This document shows, piece by piece, positions 8,825-16,623 of a stretch of DNA of 64,000 nucleotides (within the stretch, counting starts at the first letter, position 1; the number at the start of each line of letters is the position of its first letter). Made by a program: the position numbers and the translations under genes. The notes beneath the pieces were generated by a model. That model had not been told where the DNA came from. It was given only the letters and a program-made list of their open reading frames with translations, and searched no databases. The DNA lies in the NCBI GenBank assembly GCA_963710135.1, contig CAVPYY010000003.1:186001-250000 (forward strand). The letters are read 5' to 3'. Source of the DNA: SG8-30 sp963710135. GTDB taxonomy: Bacteria; Pseudomonadota; Gammaproteobacteria; Steroidobacterales; Steroidobacteraceae.

Positions 8825-10069
8825 TCAGGTGGCGCGCGCCTCGCCGAGCCGCGCCAGCCGGTCCTCGGGTAGCTCGCTACGGATCTGGGTGCCGATGAGG
8901 ATGCCGGTGGCGACGCAGCCTAACAGCACCAGGAACGGCACCTGGTAACTGCCCCAGGCGTCGAACATCGCGCCGGTCAGCCAGATTCCCAGGCCTCCGC
9001 CCAACGATTCCATCGAACTCACCGCGCCGTTGATCTTGCCGATCGCCTTGAGGCCGAAGTTGTTGACGGTCAGCATGTTATAGAGCGTGAACAGGCCGCC
9101 CCAACCCAGCCCGACCAGCGTCGCCGATGACCAGACCCACAGGCCTGGCTTCATCGTCGCCAGCCCGGCGACACCGATGAGCATCAGGCCCAGACAGGCC
9201 ATGAACACCTTGTGGCGGTCGAAGCGGTCGGCGAGCCAGCCGCTCGACAGCTTGCTGATCATGGCGATGGCCGACAGCAGCGACAGCACCAGTGCCGCGA
9301 CCTTCGGTTCGTAGCCCAGCCCGCGCATGTGCAGGAACAGGTGCGAGAAGATCGCCAGTATCGAATAGTAGATCAGGAATCCCGACAGGCCGATCGCCCA
9401 GAAGGTGCGGGTGCGGATGGCCTGCAGGAACTCGAGGCCGGTGGTGCGCGGGTCGGTGCCGCCTGGCCGCACGCCGAGCGCCTGCCCGCCGAACTCGGCC
9501 GGCGAATTGCGCACCAGCAGCAGCACGATCACCAGGATCACCAGCGGGAATGCGGCCTCGATGGCGAAGGTGCGCCGCCAGCCGAACTCCTCGATCAGCA
9601 CCGCGTTGAGCGGCGGCAGCAGGAATGACCCGGCGCTGGTCCCGACCAGCGCGATACCGATGGCCAGCCCGCGCTTCTCCACGAACCAGCTCGAAATGAG
9701 CACGATCACCACCATCGTGCCCGAGGTGAGCAGCGCCACGGCGAAGGCGACGTGGATCGCGTACATCTGCCCCAGGCCCTCCAGCCGGCTGTAGGACAGG
9801 TAGGCGCCGGACAAGACCAGGCAGCCAACGATCAGCAACCGCCGTGCGCCGAACCGGTCGAGCAACAGGCCACCGAGGGGCGCGCACAGCGCGACGATCC
9901 CGAAGTTGAGGAAATCGCGGAACTTGAGCTCGCCGCGAGACCAGCCGAACTCGTTGAGCAGCGACTCGTCGAACACCGAGATCGCCGTGGCGGTCAAGCC
10001 GTTGGTGATCATCAGGATCAATAGCCCGATGACTGCGATGGTCCAGGGATTGCGCTGCCATGCGGGCAT
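8825..10069 (-). CDS. Major facilitator superfamily transporter
   Basis: The 414-residue inner-membrane protein has about twelve hydrophobic helices and the loop pattern of MFS carriers (ISSWFVEKRGLAIGIALVG, DRFDRHKVFMACLGL). I start at ATG 10069 because GGAGA lies 7-8 bases upstream on the minus strand. The frame is open further but lacks such a site. It lies 66 bases downstream of btuF in the same direction, where BtuC/BtuD permease genes would usually be expected. Substrate is unknown; resemblance is to the monocarboxylate/oxalate-formate branch, judged loosely. Confidence 0.85.
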   Translation of the reverse strand: MPAWQRNPWTIAVIGLLILMITNGLTATAISVFDESLLNEFGWSRGELKFRDFLNFGIVALCAPLGGLLLDRFGARRLLIVGCLVLSGAYLSYSRLEGLGQMYAIHVAFAVALLTSGTMVVIVLISSWFVEKRGLAIGIALVGTSAGSFLLPPLNAVLIEEFGWRRTFAIEAAFPLVILVIVLLLVRNSPAEFGGQALGVRPGGTDPRTTGLEFLQAIRTRTFWAIGLSGFLIYYSILAIFSHLFLHMRGLGYEPKVAALVLSLLSAIAMISKLSSGWLADRFDRHKVFMACLGLMLIGVAGLATMKPGLWVWSSATLVGLGWGGLFTLYNMLTVNNFGLKAIGKINGAVSSMESLGGGLGIWLTGAMFDAWGSYQVPFLVLLGCVATGILIGTQIRSELPEDRLARLGEARAT

Positions 10070-10135
10070 ACTGGTCTCCAGCCGGGACGCGGCGCCCGGC
10101 GAGCGCATCATGAACGCGCGGGCCGGACCCGACAA

Positions 10136-10957
10136 TCAGGAATGCGGGCTGCCCGCCGTGCGGGCGCGGTCCAGGATCCGGCAGACTGCGCGCGCGCCGT
10201 CGATCGCACGCGGGCTGGCGCGGGTGACCAGGTCGGCGTCGACACGGTGCACGCCGGCGTTGCGCACGGCGGCGAGCCGCGTCCAGCGTGCCCAGAGCAG
10301 CGCCGGCTCTGCGCTCGGGCCGGCATACAGGATCACTTCCGGATCCGCGGCGAGCACCGCCTCCAGGTCGACCGCCGGGGCGACCCCGGGCAATCCGGCG
10401 AAGACGTTGACGCCCCCGCACAGGCCGACCATCTGGCTGATCAGGTGCCGGCCGGTGACCGTGAACAGCGGTTCGTCGTCCAGCTGCACGAACACCCGCA
10501 CCGGCGCGAGGTTCCGGTGGCTGGACTCGAGCTCCGCCAGGGCCGCGCGGAACTCGGCCGCGGCGGCATCGGCCGTCGCCTGCGTGCCGGCGAGCCGGCC
10601 CAGCGTCTCGATGCCGGCGGCGACGTCTGCCATGGAGACGAGCCTGAGCGCGAGCACCGGCACACCGAGCGAGCGCAGGCGGTCCTGCGCCTGCCGCGGC
10701 GTTCCGGACTCCCAGGTGACGGCGAGATCGGGCTGCAAGGACAGGATGCGCTCGTAGTCGAGGCGAAACGCGTCCCCCACCCGCACGATGTCGCGGGCCC
10801 GCGGCGGATAGTCGCTCCATTCGGACACGCCCACGAGGCTGTCCCCTGCGCCGGCCGCGAATACCAGTTCCGTGACATTCGGCGCGAGGCTCACGATCCG
10901 CATCGCGCCGGCTGGCAGCGACGGCAGCAGCAGGACCAGGACGAGCAGCAGTCTCAT
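10136..10957 (-). CDS. btuF: Cobalamin-binding periplasmic protein BtuF
   Basis: The protein has 273 residues with a short signal peptide (LLLVLVLLLPSLPAGA) followed by MRIVSLAPNVTELVFAAG. This opening, the GVSEWSDYPPRA segment and the PDLAVTWESGTP segment are typical of BtuF-type periplasmic binding proteins of B12 ABC importers. It would collect cobalamin delivered by BtuB. The start ATG overlaps the ampE stop by ATGA, so it is translated with ampD-ampE. No btuC or btuD is seen in the window; an MFS gene follows instead. Confidence 0.85.
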   Translation of the reverse strand: MRLLLVLVLLLPSLPAGAMRIVSLAPNVTELVFAAGAGDSLVGVSEWSDYPPRARDIVRVGDAFRLDYERILSLQPDLAVTWESGTPRQAQDRLRSLGVPVLALRLVSMADVAAGIETLGRLAGTQATADAAAAEFRAALAELESSHRNLAPVRVFVQLDDEPLFTVTGRHLISQMVGLCGGVNVFAGLPGVAPAVDLEAVLAADPEVILYAGPSAEPALLWARWTRLAAVRNAGVHRVDADLVTRASPRAIDGARAVCRILDRARTAGSPHS

Positions 10958-11808
10958 GCGATCCAGGCGAACAGCGACATGATCGCCACGACGGTGAGCC
11001 ATACCAGCAGCGCCCTGCGCGCCAGCCGCAACGCGCCGCGCGCGGGCTCCGCGGGCCCGCCTGCCTGCCCGGCCGGCAGCGCCAGCGCGCCGCGGCCGAC
11101 GTGCACGAGCAGCCAGTCGTTGCGTTCCAGCAGCTGCCCCGGCAGGTCGCCGTAGCGCTCGCGCCAGCTGCGCCGCGCATCCTCGAAGCTCCCGGCCAGG
11201 GCGTAGCCGAGCGCCAGCAGCCGGGCTGGCAGCCACGCCAGCAGGAAATGCAGGCGCTCGAAGCAACTCGGCGCGACGGCGCGCTGCTCGATCGCGGCGC
11301 GACGCATCAGGTCGCTCACCCGGAACAGCCATGCGCCGGCGGGCCCCAGCAGCACGAACCACAGGACGACGCCGAACACCCGGTTGTTGGTCTGCACGAA
11401 GATGGCGTCCTCCACCGCGGCGGCCCGCAGGTCGCGCCGTTGCGCCGAGTCGTGCTCCATGATCGCCGCGGCCGCTCGCGCGGCTGCCGCGGCATCGCCC
11501 GCCAGCTCGCGGTCGAGGTACTCCCGAACCTCCATGCCCAGGTCCTTCGGGCCCAGCGAGAAGGCCAGTACCAGCGCAGCGAAGGCGAGCCAGGCGGCGC
11601 CCGGCAGCGTCCCCGCCAGGGCCAGCGCCACGGCAGCGACCGGGGCGACGGGCAGCACCAGGCTCAGCACGCAGCGGACCATGGACGGCGTACCGTCGCC
11701 GAGCGCCCAGCCGGTATAGCGGTCCAGCCAGCGCGCCTCGCGCCAGGACAGCAGCGTCGTCGCGAGGCGCTCGAGCAGCAGCGCAAGCAGCAGTGCGAGC
11801 AGCGTCAC
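10954..11808 (-). CDS. ampE: Inner-membrane signalling protein AmpE
   Basis: The 284-residue membrane protein starts TLLALLLALLLERLATTLL and has about four hydrophobic stretches, at ~1-20, 45-80, 145-170 and 265-284. NRVFGVVLWFVLLGPAGAW and LLAWLPARLLALGYALAG match AmpE, the partner of AmpD in cell-wall recycling and beta-lactamase signalling. The related CobD/CbiB cobinamide synthase was considered because of the B12 genes alongside. The 4-base overlap with ampD and the segments named favour AmpE. It overlaps btuF by 4 bases. Confidence 0.82.
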   Translation of the reverse strand: MTLLALLLALLLERLATTLLSWREARWLDRYTGWALGDGTPSMVRCVLSLVLPVAPVAAVALALAGTLPGAAWLAFAALVLAFSLGPKDLGMEVREYLDRELAGDAAAAARAAAAIMEHDSAQRRDLRAAAVEDAIFVQTNNRVFGVVLWFVLLGPAGAWLFRVSDLMRRAAIEQRAVAPSCFERLHFLLAWLPARLLALGYALAGSFEDARRSWRERYGDLPGQLLERNDWLLVHVGRGALALPAGQAGGPAEPARGALRLARRALLVWLTVVAIMSLFAWIA

Positions 11809-12416
11809 GACGAAAACTCGCCGTGCGGCAGCTGCAGGCGCGTCTGAACCAGCGCCCGCAGACGTGGCCAGTCGAACGCCGGGCCCGGATCCGTCTTGCG
11901 GCCCGGCGCGATGTCCGCGTGCCCCGCGATGCTGTCGCTGGTCAGACCAGGGTAAGCATCCAGCAGCGCCAGGACCAGCGCCGCAAGCGCCGTGTACTGC
12001 GCGTCGGCATACGGGCTGAAGTCGGTGCCCTCCAGCTCGATGCCGATGGAAAAGTCGTTGCAGCGCGCCCGGCCCCGCCAGTTCGACTCGCCGGCGTGCC
12101 AGGCGCGGCGGTCGAAGGGCACGAACTGGATGATGCTGCCGTCGCGACGCACCAGCACGTGGGCCGAGACCTGCACGCCCTGCAGTGTCTCGAAGTACGG
12201 ATGCGCCGCGGCCGGCAGCGTATTGGTGAACAGCGCTTCGATCCAGGGACCGCCGAACTCGCCGGGCGGCAGGCTGATGCCGTGGATGACGATCAGTTCC
12301 GGGCTCGACCCCGGCGGCCGCTCGTCGAAGTTCGGCGACTCGATGAAGCGTACGCCGCTCAGCACACCGCTATCGGCGTTCACCGTCAGTCGCTCGTGCC
12401 CCGGCTGTGCGCGCAT
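11805..12416 (-). CDS. ampD: 1,6-anhydro-N-acetylmuramyl-L-alanine amidase AmpD
   Basis: The 203-residue cytoplasmic zinc amidase removes the peptide from anhydro-muropeptides during murein recycling. Metal ligands are visible as His45 (LIVIHGISLPP), His166 and Asp176 (GHADIAPGRKTDPG). Glu127 (IGIELEG) and Lys174 complete the active site. No signal peptide is seen, as expected. I start at ATG 12416; the open frame upstream runs antisense into bioA and is not coding. First gene of ampD-ampE-btuF-MFS, with 4-base overlaps between the first three. Confidence 0.92.
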   Translation of the reverse strand: MRAQPGHERLTVNADSGVLSGVRFIESPNFDERPPGSSPELIVIHGISLPPGEFGGPWIEALFTNTLPAAAHPYFETLQGVQVSAHVLVRRDGSIIQFVPFDRRAWHAGESNWRGRARCNDFSIGIELEGTDFSPYADAQYTALAALVLALLDAYPGLTSDSIAGHADIAPGRKTDPGPAFDWPRLRALVQTRLQLPHGEFSS

Positions 12417-12477
12417 GAGCCGAAGCTTATCGCTTCCCCGGTCCAGGTGCGCGCCGGGTCGGCTAGAATCTGCGGCC

Positions 12478-13842
12478 ATGCCCATCCCGACCCCTGACCG
12501 CAACCAGAGCATCGCCGCGCGCGATCTGTCGGTCGTATGGCACCCGTGTACGCAGATGAAGGACCACGAGCGCCTGCCGCTGGTGCCGATATCGCGCGGC
12601 GAAGGCGTGTGGCTGTACGACTTCGAGGGCAAGCGCTACCTGGACGCGATCAGCTCATGGTGGGTCAACCTGTTCGGTCATGCCAATGGACGGATCAACG
12701 CCGCGTTGCGGGACCAGCTCGAGCGGCTCGAGCACGTGATCCTGGCCGGCTTCACGCACGAGCCCGTCCTCGAGCTGTCGGAACGGCTGGTGCGGCTGCT
12801 GCCCGCCGGCCTGACCCGCTGCTTCTACGCCGACAATGGCTCGTCCGCGGTCGAAGTCGCGGTGAAGATGAGCTTTCACTACTGGCGCAATCACGGCCAT
12901 TCCCGCAAGACCCGCTTCATTACGCTGGCCAACAGCTATCACGGCGAGACCCTGGGTGCCCTCGCGGTCGGCAACGTCGAGCTCTACAAGGAGACCTACC
13001 GGCCGCTGCTGATGGACGTGATCACCGTGCCTTCGCCGGACTGCTACGAGCGCGAGCCGGGCGAGGACTGGGAGACGCATTCGCGCCGCATGTTCGCCCA
13101 CATGGAGCAGGCGCTGTCCGAGCATGCCGGCGATACGGCGGCGGTGATCGTCGAACCGCTGGTGCAATGCGCGGGCGGCATGCGCATGTACCACCCCGTC
13201 TACCTGTCGCTGCTGCGCGAAGCCTGTGACCGGCACGGCGTGCACCTGATCGCCGATGAGATTGCCGTCGGCTTCGGTCGAACCGGCACCCTGTTCGCCT
13301 GCGAGCAGGCCGGCATCCGCCCGGACTTCATCTGTCTGTCGAAGGGCCTCACCGCCGGCTACCTGCCGCTGTCGGTGGTGGCGACCACCGAAGACGTGTA
13401 CTCCGCCTTCTATGACGACTACACCCGGCTCACCGCCTTCCTGCACTCCCACAGCTACACCGGCAACCCGCTGGCCTGCCGGGCGGCGCTGGCGACGCTC
13501 GACATCTTCGCCGCGGACGACGTCGTCCGTCGCAACCGGGACCTGGCCGCCTGCATGGCCCGCGAATGCGCCGAACTTGCCGACCATCCGCACGTGGCGG
13601 AGATCCGCCAGACCGGCATGATCCTCGCCATCGAGCTGGTCAAGGACCGGGCGACCCGGGAGACTTTCGCCTGGCAGGAACGGCGCGGACTGCGCTTCTA
13701 CGAACACGCGCTCGGCGCCGGCGCGCTCATCCGGCCGCTGGGCAACGTCATCTACTGGATGCCGCCCTACGTGATCACACCGGAGCAGATCCGCTTCCTG
13801 GCGGAGGTCACGCGCAACGGCATCAACGTCGCATGCGCGTAA
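12478..13842 (+). CDS. bioA: Adenosylmethionine-8-amino-7-oxononanoate aminotransferase BioA
   Basis: This 454-residue PLP enzyme carries out the SAM-dependent amination step of biotin synthesis (KAPA to DAPA). The BioA-specific WHPCTQMKDHE lies near residue 21 and SSWWVNLFGHANGRIN near residue 59. Asp260 (LIADEIAVGFGRTG) and Lys289 (FICLSKGLTAG) are the PLP-binding residues. I start at ATG 12478. A TAGAAT hexamer at 12464 lies 8 bases before it, so the transcript may have almost no leader. No other bio gene is in the window. Overlaps rsmE by 10 bases. Confidence 0.95.
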   Translation: MPIPTPDRNQSIAARDLSVVWHPCTQMKDHERLPLVPISRGEGVWLYDFEGKRYLDAISSWWVNLFGHANGRINAALRDQLERLEHVILAGFTHEPVLELSERLVRLLPAGLTRCFYADNGSSAVEVAVKMSFHYWRNHGHSRKTRFITLANSYHGETLGALAVGNVELYKETYRPLLMDVITVPSPDCYEREPGEDWETHSRRMFAHMEQALSEHAGDTAAVIVEPLVQCAGGMRMYHPVYLSLLREACDRHGVHLIADEIAVGFGRTGTLFACEQAGIRPDFICLSKGLTAGYLPLSVVATTEDVYSAFYDDYTRLTAFLHSHSYTGNPLACRAALATLDIFAADDVVRRNRDLAACMARECAELADHPHVAEIRQTGMILAIELVKDRATRETFAWQERRGLRFYEHALGAGALIRPLGNVIYWMPPYVITPEQIRFLAEVTRNGINVACA

Positions 13843-14561
13843 CGCGCGTGCACTGCCGGGCGCCGCTTGCCGGGCAGAGCGGCGCCGAACTCGAGGGCGC
13901 CGCCGCCAATCACGTCAGCCGCGTGCTGCGGCTGCGCACAGGCGCGCCGATAACTTTGTTCAACGGCGACGGCTGGGACTATCCCGCGACCATCACGGCG
14001 CTCGACAAGGGCCGCGTGAAGGTGGCGCTGCACGAACGCGTGCCGGCGCGGAGCGAATCGCCGCTGCTGCTGACCCTGGTGCAGGGCGTCGCGCGCGGCG
14101 AGCGCATGGACCTGGTGATCCAGAAGTCCACCGAGCTCGGCGTGTCGCGGATCGTGCCGGTGCTGTGCGAGCGCAGCGTGATGCGGCTCGATGCCGGGCA
14201 GGCCGAGCGCAAGCTCGAACACTGGCGCGCCATCGCCGCAGGCGCCTCTGAACAATCCGGACGCGCGCGCGTCCCGGCCATCGACACGCCGCTGCCGATC
14301 GCGGAGTGGCTCGGGCGCGCATCGACCGCGCCGTGCCGGATGCTGTTGCAACCCGACTCGGACAGCGCCCTGGCCGAGGTGCGCAGCGCCGAGGCGGAAC
14401 TGCTGATCGGCCCCGAGGGCGGCCTGACCGACTCCGAAATCGCCCTGGCGCGAACCGCGGGATTCACGCCGCGGGCGCTCGGACCGCGCATACTGCGCAC
14501 GGAAACCGCGGCCATCGCCGCGATCGCGATCCTGCAGGCGGCGTGCGGCGACCTGAATTGA
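13833..14561 (+). CDS. rsmE: 16S rRNA (uracil-1498-N3)-methyltransferase RsmE
   Basis: The 242-residue SPOUT-class enzyme methylates U1498 of 16S rRNA using SAM. An N-terminal PUA-like part (RVTRVHCRAPL to ~75) precedes the trefoil-knot catalytic part. Family marks are MDLVIQKSTELGVSRIVPV, LLIGPEGGLTDSEI and LGPRILRTETAAIAAIAIL near the C-terminus. The ATG lies inside the last codons of bioA, which implies coupled translation. Confidence 0.93.
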   Translation: MRVTRVHCRAPLAGQSGAELEGAAANHVSRVLRLRTGAPITLFNGDGWDYPATITALDKGRVKVALHERVPARSESPLLLTLVQGVARGERMDLVIQKSTELGVSRIVPVLCERSVMRLDAGQAERKLEHWRAIAAGASEQSGRARVPAIDTPLPIAEWLGRASTAPCRMLLQPDSDSALAEVRSAEAELLIGPEGGLTDSEIALARTAGFTPRALGPRILRTETAAIAAIAILQAACGDLN

Positions 14562-14678
14562 TGCCGCTGCGCAGGCGGGCTTCGCGACGCTGGCGTGACC
14601 TGCCGGGGGGCGTTTAACATAGCGTCGCCAAGAGCAAGAACCGAAGAGCAAGAACAAGTCCCGGGGGTTGTCGCGATC

Positions 14679-16142
14679 GTGCTGGATCTGTCCGCTTCCC
14701 CCCGCCTGCGCTCGCTGCCCGAAGACTGCCAGACCCGACTGTTGCTGGACCCGTGGCTGTGCGTCGGGCCCGGCTCGGAAGCCCACGCGGCCACGTTGTT
14801 CGAGATTTCGCAGGCTGCCGCCTCGCTCGGCATCACGCTGTGCGTCGAGGCGGAGGCGTGGACGGAAGCCGCGCGGGATCCGGACGTCGTGCGCCGCCGC
14901 GTCGACCTCGACCGGCTCGAGCCAATCCTCAAGTTGCCGCCGCTGCCGCTGCCGAGCGAACGCGACGCCACCGCACGCTTCATGCCGGTGCGCAGCGAAG
15001 TCGACATGGCCGACCTCAAGCTGCTCGGCGCGCTGCACGCGCGGGTTGCGCATCACCTGGTCGCGCTCGATGGGCGCATGCACCGCCTGGCGGCGCGAGC
15101 CGGGCTGGCGAGCCGCGTGCTGACACCGGCCGATGCGGCGAGCTGGCTCGCTGCATTGGGTGGCAGGACACAGCCGGTGACGCTGCTCGAGATCGACCCG
15201 CGACTGGCGCTGGCGCCGGGCCGCCTGAGTTCACTGATCGCGCAGGAGTGCGAGCCGCACGACCCCTATCTGCGGGGCCGCCTCGAGGCGGCGCACGGTC
15301 GCGTGCTCACGACCTCCGATGGCGACACGTTGCGGGCCGTAGGCGTGCTCGGCAGCGCGCTGGATGACGAACACCTCGAGCTGCTGGCGTTGGCCGCGCA
15401 TGATGGCGCGCGCGGCGCGCGCGTGCTCGAGCCGATCGTAGGCACGGCCCTGTCGATGGCGCGCCGTCGCGGCATGGCGCTCGAGGCGCTCCTGCCGCCG
15501 CACGAGGAGATGGTGCTGCTGCTCCTCGAGCAGCTCGGCTTCGAGCGTCTGGGCGCCGACGCCCATGGCCGCGAGCGGTTGCGCCACGAAGCCGCTGCCG
15601 CGTGCCCGCAGCTCGCGGGCGGGCAGTCGGCCTGGTTCCTGCGAGTCGATGCCGATACCCACGACCGCTTCCTGCCCGAACTGGCGGGCGCGGCGCAGAC
15701 CCAGCTATTCGCGGTGGGCGCCGGCGAGCGCCCGCCCACGCTTGGCAGCTCCGTCCGCAAGCAGGTAATGCTGCCCGCCGGCGGCCGCGCACCGCAGGTC
15801 GGCGACTTGCTGCTGGTGTTCCATGCGCGCACACCGGGCCGCGCCGCTTCCGCGACCATCACCGCGGTGGCGCGCGTCGAGCGCCTGACAGAGTGCTCCA
15901 GCGTCGAGGAAGTCCTGACCGTCAACGCGTGCCGGCCCGGCTACTCGCTCAGGGAGATCCGCGAGCGACTCGCGCAAGGCCCGGTGACGGTGCTGGACGC
16001 CGCGTTGCTCGGCCGGCTGGATCACCTGCTGCCGCTCGCCTGGCTGAAGGAACAAGGGGTCGTGACCTCGGCGCCGCGCGGCCTGGTCGGCGTCGAGGCG
16101 GACGCCTGGACGCGCCTCGCGCCGCGCCTCGCGCTCGCCTGA
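14679..16142 (+). CDS. PIN-like / GNAT / PUA-EVE-like three-domain protein
   Basis: I read three parts in about 487 residues. Residues ~1-165 look like a PIN-type nuclease fold: an early acidic strand (VLDLSASPRL), then VDMADLKLLGALHARV and LVALDGRMHRLAARAGL, the usual late PIN pattern of two acidic helices. Residues ~190-300 resemble a GNAT acetyltransferase (HLELLALAAHDGARGARV, LLLEQLGFERLG). Residues ~320-487 resemble a PUA/EVE/ASCH-like RNA-binding fold (SAWFLRVDADTHDRFLPEL, QVGDLLLVFHARTPG). Larger PIN-GNAT-PUA-like proteins of this order are known to me only as uncharacterised. GTG 14679 is preferred; the frame opens from GTG 14595, but that extension looks non-coding. No antitoxin-like partner adjoins it. 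Domain calls are by eye. Confidence 0.55.
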   Translation: MLDLSASPRLRSLPEDCQTRLLLDPWLCVGPGSEAHAATLFEISQAAASLGITLCVEAEAWTEAARDPDVVRRRVDLDRLEPILKLPPLPLPSERDATARFMPVRSEVDMADLKLLGALHARVAHHLVALDGRMHRLAARAGLASRVLTPADAASWLAALGGRTQPVTLLEIDPRLALAPGRLSSLIAQECEPHDPYLRGRLEAAHGRVLTTSDGDTLRAVGVLGSALDDEHLELLALAAHDGARGARVLEPIVGTALSMARRRGMALEALLPPHEEMVLLLLEQLGFERLGADAHGRERLRHEAAAACPQLAGGQSAWFLRVDADTHDRFLPELAGAAQTQLFAVGAGERPPTLGSSVRKQVMLPAGGRAPQVGDLLLVFHARTPGRAASATITAVARVERLTECSSVEEVLTVNACRPGYSLREIRERLAQGPVTVLDAALLGRLDHLLPLAWLKEQGVVTSAPRGLVGVEADAWTRLAPRLALA

Positions 16143-16161
16143 GCCGCATTGCGGCTCAGGC
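16137..16161. terminator. Two-way hairpin holding both convergent stop codons
   Basis: GCCTGAGCCGC (16137-16147) and its exact reverse complement (16151-16161) form an 11-bp stem with an ATT loop. The TGA stop of the PIN-like gene lies in one arm and the TGA of chpC in the other. There is no T run, so it is a weak intrinsic terminator at best. Confidence 0.55.
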
Positions 16162-16623
16162 AGTAACCGTCGTCTCGTCGGCGATCATTTCCTCGAGACG
16201 CTCGAGGTCCGGCACGAGCGGAAGCTCGTTGACCATGCGCAACTGGCAGAGGACCGGCGCCCGCTCGGCAAACACCCGCGTGTCGTCGGTGGAAATCACC
16301 GCGGGGCTGACCCGCACCAGCTGGGGGAACCCCTGGGTCACGACGCCGAAGTGGCCGGCGGGCAGCTTCTGGCCGAGGCAGAAGAACACGATGATGCGCG
16401 TCCTCCCGCCGATCGCCGGGATACGGTTGCCGCAGGCGCCCTCGAAGGAAATCACCGGAATGCTGCGGCCATTCCACGGCATCATGCCGAGATACCAGGT
16501 GGGAGCGCCCGGCATCTCCTGCAGTTCCTGCATCGCAGTCACTTCCGCGACGCAGGCGCGGGGCACCAGCAGCCGCTCGTCGAGCAGCGGAATCAGCAGA
16601 CCGTAGAGGTCTTCCTGGCTCAT
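16156..16623 (-). CDS. chpC: CheW-like pilus chemotaxis protein ChpC
   Basis: The 155-residue protein is built of one CheW-like domain (LYGLLIPLLDERLLVPRACV, GAPTWYLGMMPWNGRSIPV). CheW proteins tie receptors to the histidine kinase. This one sits last in the Pil-Chp operon, overlapping the chpA stop by ATGA, as ChpC does in Pseudomonas. It probably feeds a further signal to ChpA. Its stop lies in the two-way hairpin shared with the convergent gene. Confidence 0.8.
   Translation of the reverse strand: MSQEDLYGLLIPLLDERLLVPRACVAEVTAMQELQEMPGAPTWYLGMMPWNGRSIPVISFEGACGNRIPAIGGRTRIIVFFCLGQKLPAGHFGVVTQGFPQLVRVSPAVISTDDTRVFAERAPVLCQLRMVNELPLVPDLERLEEMIADETTVTA

Noticed and set aside
10954..11808. 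CobD/CbiB cobinamide-phosphate synthase
   Set aside because: Tempting because of nearby B12 genes, but motifs and the overlap with ampD point to AmpE.
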